Assembly (NCBI GenBank): GCA_035079385.1 | Contig: JAVHKY010000023.1 | Span: 3,596,001 to 3,660,000 of the forward strand | DNA: 64,000 nt | Direction of reading: 5' to 3' | Source: Aspidiotus rigidus | Taxonomy: Eukaryota > Arthropoda > Insecta > Hemiptera > Diaspididae | In this document: in pieces, positions 1 through 10,773 of the stretch | Position numbering within the stretch: the first letter of the stretch is position 1 | How the letters are laid out: each line of letters opens with the position of its first letter | Position numbers and translations under genes: made by a program | Notes under the pieces: model-generated | Databases searched by the model: none | Told to the model about the DNA's origin: nothing | What the model saw: the letters and a program-made list of their open reading frames with translations, nothing else

Positions 1-58
1 AAAGGGGCGCCAAAAACTGAGTTTGCCTCCCGCGTCAAAAAGTCTAGCGCCGGGGCTG
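1..58. mobile_element. right end of a hAT element (cut by window start)
   Basis: These 58 bases match 22803-22860, the right end of the complete hAT copy in this window, base for base, and finish with the same terminal GCCGGGGCTG. Only the outer end is visible. The following GGTAAACT would be one copy of its 8-bp target duplication. The same site is unoccupied at 4565 and 8995 in the tandem repeats, so the insertion is younger than the duplication. Confidence 0.85.
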
Positions 59-539
59 GGTAAACTAAATATGATACAGGTTTTTTCGTTTAAATAGTAG
101 TATTTATTAAATGTGAGCCAGAATTTTTTTTAAAGCAGTTGATTATCGATTCTTGAAATCGATTTTGAACACAATTTTTTCATCAATTCACTATTCAACT
201 GTTTGGTTAGTAACCAGGAATTCGTTTTTCGTTTTATTTTATCATGATCCACAAAAACAAGATAAGTAAGCTCGAAATTATAACGAGAAAAAAAATTCAA
301 GACACAAGTTGTTCGTCATTACACGGGAACTTCGGCACCATGTTATGGTATTACATGTTCTTCACAAGAGGATCGAGCATCCGGCGTCCTTAACTGCTCT
401 CTGGGTTGTGCGAGCTAGCGAGGTTCACGGTACACGTTAACTCTACACGAGCAGTACAGGGTTACCGCCTACCGGCACGGAGACAAGCAGTGTGAGGTAG
501 GTTCAAGATATATGCGCATGGTGCGCTAGTGTCGTAACA

Positions 540-1272
540 GACCTCTCAGGTGGTGTGGAACTGAGTTGATAATCTTGTCATATAATTCAAATCGAAATTG
601 TCATTCTACATTCCCTCCTATCATATATAGCTCGAGAGTCGAAATTCTTCTAAGTCCCCCTTCTATCATATATAGCTCACAATTCTTCCAAGTCCCCCCC
701 TATCATATATAGCTCGAGACTCGAAATTCTTCTAAATCTTCCAAGCCCCCTCCTATCATATATAGTTCGAGGCTCGAAATTCTTCTAAGTCCCCCTCCTA
801 TCATATATAGCTCGAGGCTCGAAATTCTTCTAAGTCCCCCTCCTATCATATGTAGCTCGAGACTCGAAATTCTTCTAAATCTTCCAAGTCCCCCTCCTAT
901 CATATATAGCTCAAGACTCGAAATTCTTCTAAGTCCCCCTCCTATCATATATAGCTCGAGTCTCAAAATTTTTCCAAGTTTTTGGTTGGACGGCGGACGG
1001 TAGCTCGAAAGTCAAAATTCTTCCAAGTCCCCCCCCCCCCCCTATTATATATATAGCTCGAGACTTGAAATTCTTCTAAGTCCCCCTCCTATCATATATA
1101 GCTCGAGACTTGAAATTCTTTCAAGTCCCCCTCCTTTCATATATAGCTCGAGACTCGAAATTCTTCTAAGTCCCGTAACCTAACCTAACCTTAGGTTACT
1201 AACTTCGCGGACGCGGACGTTATCTGAGGATGTAATCTCCTAACAAAATGGATAGCGGGTTCCCCGCTAAAA
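540..1272. repeat. minisatellite-bearing dispersed element, copy A
   Basis: It has the same start (GACCTCTCAGGTGGTG) and end (GCGGGTTCCCCGCTAAAA) as 5041-5724 and 62263-62614. Between them lies a variable array (609-1174) of a ~45-bp unit with core TATCATATATAGCTCGAG and TCCAAGTCCCC, about 12 units here. A 9-bp stem hairpin follows (GTAACCTAA 1175-1183 with TTAGGTTAC 1191-1199), then a GC-rich hairpin at the end (AGCGGG/CCCGCT). Because the unit is 45 bp, a reading frame with a 15-residue period stays open; I do not read it as a gene. Confidence 0.8.
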
Positions 1273-1305
1273 TATTTCAAGTCCAACAGCTTTTCATTCT
1301 AATTA

Positions 1306-1504
1306 GAGCCTCTTGTACCAACTAATTAATCTGAATTTAAAAACCTAACTACGGTTTAATTTAACTGATCAAAATTGGGCACTTAAGTTAAACCTGGTTT
1401 AGCCTCGAATATGCGTAGTTAAACTAGGAATAAATGGGTTGGTACAACTGAACGATGTTTTAGTCGAATTGACCATGCAATTAAGAAGTTGGTACAAGCG
1501 GCCC
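1306..1504. mobile_element. Harbinger-like MITE, copy A
   Basis: This is a 199-bp element with 18-bp terminal inverted repeats (GAGCCTCTTGTACCAACT on the left, GGGCCGCTTGTACCAACT read inward from the right). It is flanked by TTA at 1303-1305 and 1505-1507. A TTA duplication and G-rich start fit PIF/Harbinger (Tourist-type) MITEs. There is no coding capacity. The identical insertion in unit B shows it predates the duplication. Confidence 0.7.
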
Positions 1505-1507
1505 TTA

Positions 1508-2176
1508 GGAGAAAAGTTGCTCCCTAGGTTAACCTTGATAGATGACTTGGGTATTTCATTGTTCGTTCTGCATAGTCGAGTACTAGTGCACTATGGAGTA
1601 CAGTAATGGTTTCTCTCGAATTTTGTTTTCACATATGCTATCATACAGAGTGAAGCGTTACTTCAACCTGACGTTATGAGAAAAATTTTTGTACATGTTG
1701 AACAGAGTGAAGGACTCCTTCGCTCTGATACGTCTTGAGAAAAAGAGCCGTAAATTTGAATCTTTCATTTTTATTCGGTCAATGTGTATACGTAATACAC
1801 GTGTGTATGAAGCGCGCATTTTTTCCTCTCCGGCATATTTCAATTTTACGTCAATATATTCGTATCTGACCTCCAAATGCGTTGGACTTCTATCATTAAA
1901 TCTTATCGACTAGGCCTAGTTCATATCGATTGAATCAATGATTTCCATTAACATAGCTACAAACTACGTAACATACTTAGAACTTCATGAAACATTTAGC
2001 GCACATAAGCCTAGTACATTTTTCAGTAGATTTATGCATTGAACGTATTTCTGGTCTGATTACAATATTTTTCACAATTTTTTCATCGATTATTAGCACG
2101 TACCTAGTCCGTTTACTTTTTCATCGTACCATCTGGTCTTTTTTTTACTGTCGTGTATTGGATATCATAGAAAGAA
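1508..2176 (+). other. 5' flank of secreted-protein gene A
   Basis: This segment lies upstream of the first coding exon and is well conserved between units A and B. It holds short frames on both strands with no recognisable product; I treat them as chance. The promoter and 5' UTR are presumably here, but I see no TATA box or initiator I would defend. Confidence 0.4.
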
Positions 2177-4141
2177 ATGGAATTTATCTCAACCTACACG
2201 CTCAAAATTGTTATTGTGATTATTATTGGATTTCATTTTATGGTCGATCTGACTCGAGGACGTCCAACCGAGAATGTGAGTTTATTGTAATTATGGTATA
2301 CCTACTTTGTTAAAAAAACAAGCCGAAATGAGACTTCTAAGTCCATTCATCTTCTAAATTTTTCCGCAATTTTCAATCGATTATATATGAAGTTATCCCT
2401 CATTCTGAATAAATTTGTTTGAATTTTAGAAGATACCCGTTTCTCTACTCTTTCAAAATTGTTATGAAGCTATAGCTTTTTCTTGAGAGATAAATGAAAA
2501 ATTTTTATTTCAGAGCAACGTTATGTATGCTGTGCTACCGTACAATAGGAACTCTTTAAATTTTTCAAGTTATCCTTTGTCTTGATTGAATTAATTTAAT
2601 TTTTAAAGGAAAACACAGTGAGTAAGGTCGATAAAAAGTTGAAGGAATTGGGTTCCGGACCATGGTATAAGTTAAGCGCAAAAGCAAAATCGGAAGTTAT
2701 CTCAGTGCTGTACAGATTAAATTTTATCCGAATTTTAAAAAGGTTCCTGTTCCTCCGCTTCATATATGTCTCGAAAGGAGTAGGGTTCTCCCGTGATGAT
2801 GTGAACTTTTCATTTCAGGGATACGACTTAGACCATGCTAACATACAACGTAGTAGTTCAGTGGATTGTACCCCCATAATTCTTTGCAGTAATCAATTTT
2901 GTTTTTATTTAGAAACAGACAACAGATGAGATTCAAACAATTATGGATAAATTGGGTATCAAAAAACCCTACGCTCAACTATCCAGGGCAGATCTGTACT
3001 TGGTACTGAATGAACTCAGCAAGATAAATGTAAGTGGATCGACCAGTTCGGCACGCTCGAATACTAGCAAAAACCGAGTACAACGTTACTATAGTTCATA
3101 ATAATATTTAGAATTTAGACGACCTTGTTTCGCACATGTACATGAGCAAACGTTGGTGCTTTTTGAAAAAGTAGCCTGGAATCAAGAATGTGGGCAGCAA
3201 AAATAAGACCTAATAGTTATTTCCTCCTTAACTTTTCCGTTCTCGCACTTCTTTCTTTTCATGTTTGACTATCTAGGTTGGAAGCATTCTCAAAGAAGTT
3301 TGTACAGAAGACACTGTATTTAAAAGAAAAAGAGTATGTGACCTACGTTCGAGTACTGTGAAAGATAAGTTGGACGTATGATACACGTTTCGGTCTATAG
3401 TGATCTGTCTTTGGTATACTCTAGGCTGAAGATAATGTCGTGGAGGTGTCGTGGTTGCCTCTTTCTAATAGAATATAACCATACAACTATGATATTTTTC
3501 TGAATTACCTTAATAAATTTTTGCCGTCATCCTTTTTTCAAGGATACTTTTTTTCACATGGATGTAAGCTATCTACTCTTGTGTTCTCAGGAAAATAAAA
3601 ATCAAGAGGCATCAAAAATGGAAGCGCTTGAGAAAAAGATTCAAGAGCTAGAGGAGATGGGTCACGAGCACGATCTCCGATTTGGTACCCTGACCATAGG
3701 TGAAGCCTGCTCCAAGATGGAAGGTGAAAAATATACAGAAAATTTCAGCGTGAAGAAAGTAGTTAATAAGACAGGTACAGGTTGAAACAGGAGCGCAATC
3801 GAATATGTCATAGAGTTGGAAATATTTTTGAAGATCAGGGTCGTACATTTCACAATCAATTTGTTCCAGTGGTGCAGGGGATCGAGCTGATTTTCAACTC
3901 TAGTTCCTATTTTCTATGCAAAGGGCGTGAAGAAACTGTTCACAAAATAATTTCAGAGGAGTCGCTTGAGTATTTACGAAATATGGATCTATTAATCGAT
4001 TGGGCTTGCTATTGTGTGGAAAAGTTCGACGATAGAACACCAGAGGATAATAAATATGTCCAAGCAATTATTAAAAAATTGTATTTCAAGAATTTAAAAC
4101 TCAATTTTCTCGAAACAAAATGTAAATTAGCGAGCTCATAA
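2177..4141 (+). CDS. small secreted protein, six exons, copy A (unknown family)
   Basis: I do not recognise the family. Proposed exons are 2177-2275, 2609-~2710 (3' end uncertain), 2913-3029, 3277-3333, 3591-3774 and 3870-4141 (stop TAA). Exon 1 (33 codons) starts at ATG and encodes a typical signal peptide: MEFIS, then a hydrophobic run KIVIVIIIGFHFM, then LTRGRPTEN; donor GTGAGT. Exons 1-4 end in phase 0, and the exon 5/6 junction is phase 1 on both sides. Exons 2 and 3 encode related ~35-residue modules (LG-P-W/Y--LS-A). Exon 5 has a predicted short coiled coil (MEALEKKIQELEEMG). The last exon has several Cys (LCKG, ACYC, ETKC) and an NSSS glycosylation sequon. Role unknown; secretion is inferred. 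Oddity: the exon 2 end and donor of copy B (VNEV, then GTAAGT) are missing here; GTAGGG or GTGAAC further on would keep frame. Exon structure confidence is high, function none. Confidence 0.72.
2276..2608 (+). other. intron 1 of gene A
   Basis: The donor is GTGAGT after AAT; the acceptor is TTTTTAAAG before GAA. It is 333 bp, with a 332-bp counterpart in copy B. No other feature is seen inside. Confidence 0.6.
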
Positions 4142-4564
4142 CCACCACCAGCAGAATAAAAATGTAAAGTATTGTTTTGAATCCTCATTAGATCCTACCT
4201 GCGGTAGGCTGGCAGCTCTCGAATTAGAGAAATTAGTCGATGGTAATGAAAAACACTATTTCATAGCGTCTCCAGTTCCTCTTCGGCCAAACTCCTCGAA
4301 TCACAATATTGGGTGCTCGCAAACCCTGACATTTTTAAAATACAGAACTTGTTGAGAAGAAATGTGAGCTTGGAAAAATTACGGATTTATTACCGTATCT
4401 TGTTCATCAGATTTATAAGCGTATTTATTTTATCTGTTCTTGCTCTGATTTAATCGCTGAAATAGTCCCCATTGAAGCTCGGTGAATGTACCAAAAAAAG
4501 GTAAGTCAGGATCTACAGACTTGAAACCGTAAAGAATGTGATGCTGTAGTTTTGGTTGAGTAAT
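4142..4564. other. 3' flank of gene A
   Basis: This is AT-rich DNA conserved in unit B (8572-8994). No gene is recognised. A stop-rich stretch and one GTAAGT-like string (4501) suggest nothing firm. Confidence 0.4.
4155..4160 (+). promoter_or_regulatory. poly(A) signal AATAAA of gene A
   Basis: AATAAA begins 14 bases after the stop codon. The equivalent position in copy B reads AATAGA, a possible loss of 3' processing there. Confidence 0.4.
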
Positions 4565-5040
4565 GGTAAACTAAATATGATACAGGTTTTTTCGGTTAAA
4601 TAGTAGTATTTATTAAATGTGAGCCAGAATTTTTTTTAAAGCAGTTGATTATCGATTCTTGAAACCGATTTTGAACACAATTTTTTCATCAATTCACTAT
4701 TCAACTGTTTGGTTAGTAACCAGGAATTCGTTTTTCGTTTTATTTTATCATGATCCACAAAAACAAGATAAGTAAGCTCGAAATTATAACGAGAAAAAAA
4801 ATTCAAGAGTTGTTCGTCATTACACGGGAACTTCGGCACCATGTTATGGTATTACATGTTATTCACAAGAGGATCGAGCATCCGGCGTCCTTAACTGCTC
4901 TCTGGGTTGTGCGAGCTAGCGAGGTTCACGGTACACGTTAACTCTACACGAGCAGTACAGGGTTACCGCCTACCGGCACGGAGACAAGCAGTGTGAGGTA
5001 GGTTCAAGATATATGCGCATGGTGCGCTAGTGTCGTAACA

Positions 5041-5724
5041 GACCTCTCAGGTGGTGTGGAACTGAGTTGATAATCTTGTCATATAATTCAAATCGAAATT
5101 GTCATTCTACATTCCCTCCTATCATATATAGCTCGAGAGTCGAAATTCTTCTAAGTCCCCCTTCTATCATATATAGCTCACAATTCTTCCAAGTCCCCCC
5201 CTATCATATATAGCTCGAGACTCGAAATTCTTCTAAATCTTCCAAGCCCCCTCCTATCATATATAGTTCGAGGCTCGAAATTCTTCTAAGTCCCCCTCCT
5301 ATCATATGTAGCTCGAGACTCGAAATTCTTCTAAATCTTCCAAGTCCCCCTCCTATCATATATAGCTCGAGGCTTGAAATTCTTCTAAGTCCCCCTTCTA
5401 TCATATATAGCTCAAGACTCGAAATTCTTCTAAGTCCCCCTCCTATCATATATAGCTCGAGTCTCAAAATTTTTCCAAGTTTTTGGTTGGACGGCGGACG
5501 GTAGCTCGAAAGTCAAAATTCTTCCAAGTCCCCCCCTATTATATATATAGCTCGAGACTTGAAATTCTTCCAGGTCCCCCTCCTATCATAATATATAGCT
5601 CGAGACTCGAAATTCTTCTAAGTCCCGTAACCTAACCTAACCTTAGGTTACTAACTTCGCGGACGCGGACGTTATCTGAGGATGTAATCTCCTAACAAAA
5701 TGGATAGCGGGTTCCCCGCTAAAA
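5041..5724. repeat. minisatellite-bearing dispersed element, copy B
   Basis: The ends match copy A (540-1272). The 45-bp array (5111-5626) is about one unit shorter and has units in a different order, as expected from slippage or unequal exchange. The same terminal hairpins follow. Confidence 0.8.
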
Positions 5725-5757
5725 TATTTCAAGTCCAACAGCTTTTCATTCTAATTA

Positions 5758-5956
5758 GTGCCGCTTGTACCAACTAATTAATCTGAATTTAAAAACCTAA
5801 GTACGGTTTAATTTAACTGATCAAAATTGGGCACTTAAGTTAAACCTGGTTTAGCCTCGAATATGCGTAGTTAAACTAGGATTAAATGGGTTGGTACAAC
5901 TGAACAATGTTTTAGTCGAATTTACCACGCAATTAAGAAGTTGGTACATGCGGCCC
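5758..5956. mobile_element. Harbinger-like MITE, copy B
   Basis: This is the same 199-bp element in the same place as in unit A. Terminal repeats are GTGCCGCTTGTACCAACT and, read inward from the right, GGGCCGCATGTACCAACT. TTA flanks it at 5755-5757 and 5957-5959. Confidence 0.7.
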
Positions 5957-5959
5957 TTA

Positions 5960-6628
5960 GGAGAAAAGTTGCTCCCTAGGTTAACCTTGATAGATGACTT
6001 GGGTATTTCATTGTTCGTTCTGCATAGTCGAGTACTAGTGCACTATGGAGTACAGTAATGGTTTCTCTCGAATTTTGTTTTCACATATGCTATCATACAG
6101 AGTGAAGCGTTACTTCAACCTGACGTTATGAGAAAAATTTTTGTACATGTTGAACAGAGTGAAGGACTCCTTCGCTCTGATACGTCTTGAGAAAAAGAGC
6201 CGTAAATTTGAATCTTTCATTTTTATTCGGTCAATGTGTATACGTAATACACGTGTGTATGAAGCGCGCATTTTTTCCTCTCCGGCATATTTCAATTTTA
6301 CGTCAATATATTCGTATCTGACCTCCAAATGCGTTGGACTTCTATCATTAAATCTTATCGACCAGGCCTAGTTCATATCGATTGAATCAATGATTTCCAT
6401 TAACATAGCTACAAACTACGTAACATACTTAGAACTTCATGAAACATTTAGCGCACATAAGCCTAGTACATTTTTCAGTAGATTTATGCATTGAACGTAT
6501 TTCTGTTCTGATTACAATATTTTTCACAATTTTTTCATCGATTATTAGCACGTACCTAGTCCGTTTACTTTTTCATCTTACCATCTGGTCTTTTTTTTAC
6601 TGTCGTGTATTGGATATCATAGGAAAAA
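5960..6628 (+). other. 5' flank of secreted-protein gene B
   Basis: Near-identical to 1508-2176. No independent gene is seen. Confidence 0.4.
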
Positions 6629-8571
6629 ATGGAATTTTTCTCAACCTACACGCTCAAAATTGTTATTGTGATTATTATTGGATTTCATTTTATGGTCGAA
6701 CTGACTCGAGGACGTCCAACCGAGAATGTGAGTTTATTGTAATTATGGTATACCTACTTTGTTAAAAAAACAAGCCGAAATGAGACTTCTAAGTCCACTC
6801 ATCTTCTAAATTTTTCCGCAATTTTCAATCGATTATATATGAAGTTATCCCTCATTCTGAATAAATTTGTTTGAATTTTAGAAGATACCCGTTTCTCTAC
6901 TCTTTCAAAATTGTTATGAAGCTATAGCTTTTTCTTGAGAGATAAATGAAAAATTTTTATTTCAGAGCAACGTTATGTATGCTGTGCTACCGTACAATAG
7001 GAACTCTTTAAATTTTTCAAGTTATCCTTTGTCTTGATTGAATTAATTTATTTTTAAAGGAAAACACAGTGAGTAAGGTCGATAAAAAGTTGAAGGAATT
7101 GGGTTATGGACCATGGCATAAGTTAAGCGCAAAAGCAAAATCGGAAGTTATCTCGGTGCTTGTAAATGAAGTTGTAAGTAAAATGAATTTTTATTAATAT
7201 TTTAAGATCGAATCCAATGAGATGAAAGAATTGATCCTCCTCCATATTAAGTGATGCATTTGTGAGATACGAAAATTTAGAGCTGATCTAACTCACGAGA
7301 TATGCGGCTGAGTAAGCACAAAATTTGTGAATGAGTGTGTTTGTAAACCAAGATTTTTTCGATGAGATTTAAAAAATTATTGATAAATTGGGTATCAAAA
7401 AACCCTACGCTCAACTATCCAGGGCAGATCTGTACTTGGTACTGAATGAACTCAGCAAGATAAATGTAAGTGGATCGACCAGTTCGGCACGCTCGAATAC
7501 TAGCAAAAACCGAGTACAACGTTACTATAGTTCATAATAATATTTAGAATTTAGACGACCTTGTTTCGCACATGTACATGAGCAAACGTTGGTGCTTTTT
7601 GAAAAAGTAGCCTGGAATCAAGAATGTGGGCAGCAAAAATAAGACCTAATAGTTATTTCCTCCTTAACTTTTCCGTTCTCGCACTTCTTTCTTTTCATGT
7701 TTGACTATCTAGGTTGGAAGCATTCTCAAAGAAGTTTGTACAGAAGACACTGTATTTAAAAGAAAAAGAGTATGTGACCTACGTTCGAGTACTGTGAAAG
7801 ATAAGTTGGACGTATGATACACGTTTCGGTCTATAGTGATCTGTCTTTGGTATACTCTAGGCTGAAGATAATGTCGTGGAGGTGTCGTGGTTGCCTCTTT
7901 CTAATAGAATATAACCATACAACTATGATATTTTTCTGAATTACCTTAATAAATTTTTGCCGTCATCCTTTTTTCAAGGATACTTTTTTTCACATGGATG
8001 TAAGCTATCTACTCTTGTGTTCTCAGGAAAATAAAAATCAAGAGGCATCAAAAATGGAAGCGCTTGAGAAAAAGGTTCAAGAGCTAGAGGAGATGGGTCA
8101 CGAGCGCGATCTCCGATTTGGTACCCTGACCATAGGTGAAGCCTGCTCCAAGATGGAAGGTGAAAAATATACAGAAAATTTCAGCGTGAAGAAAGTAGTT
8201 AATAAGACAGGTACAGGTTGAAACAGGAGCGCAATCGAATATGTCATAGAGTTGGAAATATTTTTGAAGATCAGGGTCGTACATTTCACAATCAATTTGT
8301 TCCAGTGGTGCAGGGGATCGAGCTGATTTTCAACTCTAGTTCCTATTTTCTATGCAAAGGGCGTGAAGAAACTGTTCACAAAATAATTTCAGAGGAGTCG
8401 CTTGAGTATTTACGAAATATGGATCTATTAATCGATTGGGGGTGTGTGGAAAAGTTCGACGATAGAACACCAGAGGACGATAAATATGTTCAAGCAATTA
8501 TTAAAAAGTTGTATTTTAAAAATGTAAAACTCAATTTTCTCGAAACAAAATGTAAATTAGCGAGCTCATAA
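6629..8571 (+). pseudogene. small secreted protein, copy B, exon 3 broken
   Basis: Paralogue of 2177-4141. Exons are 6629-6727 (signal peptide), 7060-7173 (38 codons, donor GTAAGT), a damaged exon 3 ending at 7465, 7713-7769, 8027-8210 and 8306-8571 (TAA). Exon 2 is intact here and shows the true 3' end of that exon (VNEV). Exon 3 has lost its first codons and acceptor; homology to copy A starts at GATGAG (7361), and the second codon after it is TAA where copy A has CAA. The last exon is two codons shorter than in copy A (GC replaces ACYC). Since exons 2-4 are all phase 0, skipping exon 3 would restore an open frame, so the copy may still make a shorter secreted protein. Otherwise it stops after about 72 residues. 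Family and function unknown. Confidence 0.65.
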
Positions 8572-8994
8572 CCACCACCAGCAGAATAGAAACGTAAAGT
8601 ATTGTTTTGAATCCTCATTAGATCCTACCTGCGGTAGGCTGGCAGCTCTCGAATTAGAGAAATTAGTCGGTGGTCATGAAAAACACTATTTCATAGCATC
8701 TCCAGTTCCTCTTCGGCCAAACTCCTCGAATCACAATATTGGGTGCTCGCAAACCCTGACATTGTTAAAATACAGAACTTGTTGAGAAGAAATGTGAACT
8801 TGGAAAAATTACGGATTCATTACCGTATCTTGTTCATCGGATTTATAAGCGTATTTATTTCATCGGTTCTTGCTCTGATTTAATTGCTGAAATAGTCCCT
8901 ATTGAAGCTCGGTGGATGTACCAAAAAAAGGTAAGTCAGGATCTACAGACTTGAAACCGTAAAGAATGTGATGCTGGAATTTTGGTTGAGTAAT
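8572..8994. other. 3' flank of gene B
   Basis: Conserved with 4142-4564. No gene is seen. Confidence 0.4.
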
Positions 8995-9104
8995 GGTAAA
9001 CTAAATATGATACAGGTTTTTTCGGTTAAATAGTAGTATTTATTAAATGTGAGTCAGAATTTTTTTTAAAGCAGCTGGTTATTGATTCTTGAAACCGATT
9101 TTGA
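8995..9104. repeat. third, truncated copy of the tandem unit start
   Basis: GGTAAACTAAATATGATACA and the next ~90 bp match the starts of units A and B. Homology stops near 9104, after GAAACCGATTTTGA. This stub marks the right edge of the tandem duplication. Confidence 0.8.
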
Positions 9105-10189
9105 GTTTGTTGAAAGTTCAATTAGTGTGTTAAAAATCGGTTCTCGAATCGATTTTACATTCGTTGAGATTCGTTGAGCATGTTGAAAAAACGTTAAATT
9201 AGAGTAAATAAGATGTGGATGTAGTATATTTGATATTCCGCTCTCAATTTCAATGATCCTTTTCGCTCTCTTCGGAACCGCATGAAACGAGCGAGCGTGT
9301 TCTTCCGTCAAAGGCTTTCATTAAGTGACTGCACGGACGGAACATATTTTTTGTAACATGCAATGCCTGACCCACCTATACTACAGAACTGATATACTAA
9401 TCTTTGGTTTGGTCTTTTTTTTCTCTCTTTCTTTCTGCATGACATAGTTTAGACCTAATAACCTTGACATTACAAAATAGTCGTTGCGCCGACTCGTTTC
9501 CGCGACATCTAGACGTTAAAGTAGAATTTATATCCTTTATAGAAATGTAAACGTAAGTACTGTAGGTCTACTATTCCGATGAATATTAGTCGATGGAAAC
9601 TTTATGCGTCGGTATTACACATCATATGCTGTACAAAACATCGATTTCTACGAATTTCAGTTTTGCTAGAGCTTTTGGTGATAGCGTTTATATATACCCG
9701 ACGTCGGCACTTTGAAAATTTTCAATCTCGTATTTCCATCGCGGATTCGTATGCCGAATGAATAATAAATTCAACTAAAATAAACCGAGGCTTATTTTTT
9801 ACTTTCGCAAATAGAGACATCCCACGGTTCTTTTTCATGGGTTGTAAAACATTACGTATAATATTCGTAGTATGTGGATATTCGCATTTACTGATATTTT
9901 ATGCATCGATTTGTAAGGCCAAACGTTGTCCACAACTTCAAGTTAGCGATGGAGTGACTATACTACTTTCTCTTCGTTCAAATGATTGATTCATCTTCCA
10001 TCCGAAAATACATTTCTATTTGTACTTTTTGTTGTAGGTTAAAATATTTGTGTATTGGAAGATTATAATCTTCGTACTTACTTTGGCAGAAACAGATTGT
10101 ATGGAAAAAACTGAGAGCATTTTATCAGAAGAACGAAATTGATCAGAGGAAAAATTTCAATCATTGAGCTGTAGAGGAACTTGAATAAA
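9105..10189. other. unique-looking DNA, no gene recognised
   Basis: The stretch is AT-rich. The only short open frames (9066-9311 minus, 9579-9761 plus) resemble nothing I know, and I see no splice-linked coding pattern. Confidence 0.4.
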
Positions 10190-10622
10190 TAAACGCGAAA
10201 GGACGAGTACTCCAAAGGGAGAGTAGACTATGCAAACCGCAGAAAAAATAAAAACGACGAGCGCTTTCGGTTAATAAACCATCTTCAGGACTGAAATGAA
10301 AGCAACTGACGAACAGGAAAGAGGAGTATGGTATTAAGACTGGCCAAACGAGAAATCGCGGTGTGAATCATAAACCAGTTCAATCAGGCCATCTTCCAGA
10401 ATGTACGAGTTAAGTACAGTCATGCCATCGATGTTGAGATGACGCATTATCTCTATATGCTCGAGGGCGATGCGCTTGCGGTAGGAATTTTCCTTATGGA
10501 GGAGCTTTTCGGGTCCACCAAGGAAGATGTGGCCACTGTTTATTAAATGATCAGCAAAAGCTGTTTCCCCTAAGTGTCTCTTCTTTCAAGACTTCAGGTG
10601 TTCAGCTACTCTAACTTTCATT
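10190..10622 (-). mobile_element. Penelope-like element 3' fragment
   Basis: Read on the minus strand, it matches the 3' end of PLE1: the last part of the GIY-YIG domain (DHLINSGH, a degenerate copy), the stop, and a 3' UTR down to TCGCGTTTA. It is 5'-truncated at 10622, exactly where the PLE1 inverted arm begins. It is a separate copy with several differences from the arm. Confidence 0.75.
10259..10288 (-). ncRNA. hammerhead-ribozyme-like motif (PLE fragment)
   Basis: The minus strand reads CTGAAGA, an extra T, a four-pair helix (GGTT/AACC, loop TATT), GAA, the palindrome AGCGCT, then C. CUGANGA, GAA and A...U-H are the conserved hammerhead core, and palindromic short helix III is known for dimeric hammerheads. 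Hammerhead motifs are established in Penelope-like elements. This copy keeps C at core position 3, unlike the PLE1 copies. Helix I pairing is weak by eye. Confidence 0.5.
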
Positions 10623-10740
10623 TAATACAATATTTTACCGCATCCGACATCTTCCCCCTCATTTAACCGTACGATAGTATCCGTCCTTTCAATAAACCTT
10701 GTCAAGCTAATAGCCCTAGAGTAGCTTCAAAGCTTGTAAA

Positions 10741-10773
<33 letters not shown>

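Larger units (their letters stand above)
59..4564. repeat. tandem segmental duplication, unit A (4.5 kb)
   Basis: It starts at GGTAAACTAAATATGATACA, which recurs at 4565 and 8995. Units A (4506 bp) and B (4430 bp) align almost throughout with scattered substitutions. The large differences are the number of minisatellite repeats and a fully dissimilar second intron of the enclosed gene. Bases 59-539 show no recognisable gene and are shared with unit B. Confidence 0.92.
4565..8994. repeat. tandem segmental duplication, unit B (4.43 kb)
   Basis: This is the second unit, 76 bp shorter than unit A and lacking the hAT insertion at its left edge. It holds, in the same order, the minisatellite element, the MITE and the gene. 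Bases 4565-5040 have no recognisable gene. Confidence 0.92.

Noticed and set aside
703..966. 87-codon minus-strand frame with a 15-residue repeat (also 5204-5467)
   Set aside because: It is produced by the 45-bp minisatellite, whose length is a multiple of three. It lies outside any spliced gene, and the array changes unit number between copies.
1175..1199. CCTAACCTAACC as telomeric repeat
   Set aside because: Only two or three units, part of a 9-bp hairpin conserved in three copies of a dispersed element, so not an interstitial telomere.
540..1272. Minisatellite element as a Helitron
   Set aside because: A hairpin near the end and CTAA are suggestive, but the spacing and the inverted GC-rich ends of copy C do not fit the Helitron 3' structure.
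1689..2313. Plus-strand frames 1689-1913 and 1987-2313
   Set aside because: Conserved between the duplicate units only because the DNA is. The 1987-2313 frame is out of phase with the convincing signal-peptide exon that it overlaps.
3648..3859. Minus-strand frames opposite exon 5 (also 8084-8295)
   Set aside because: Shadows of the coding exon on the other strand.
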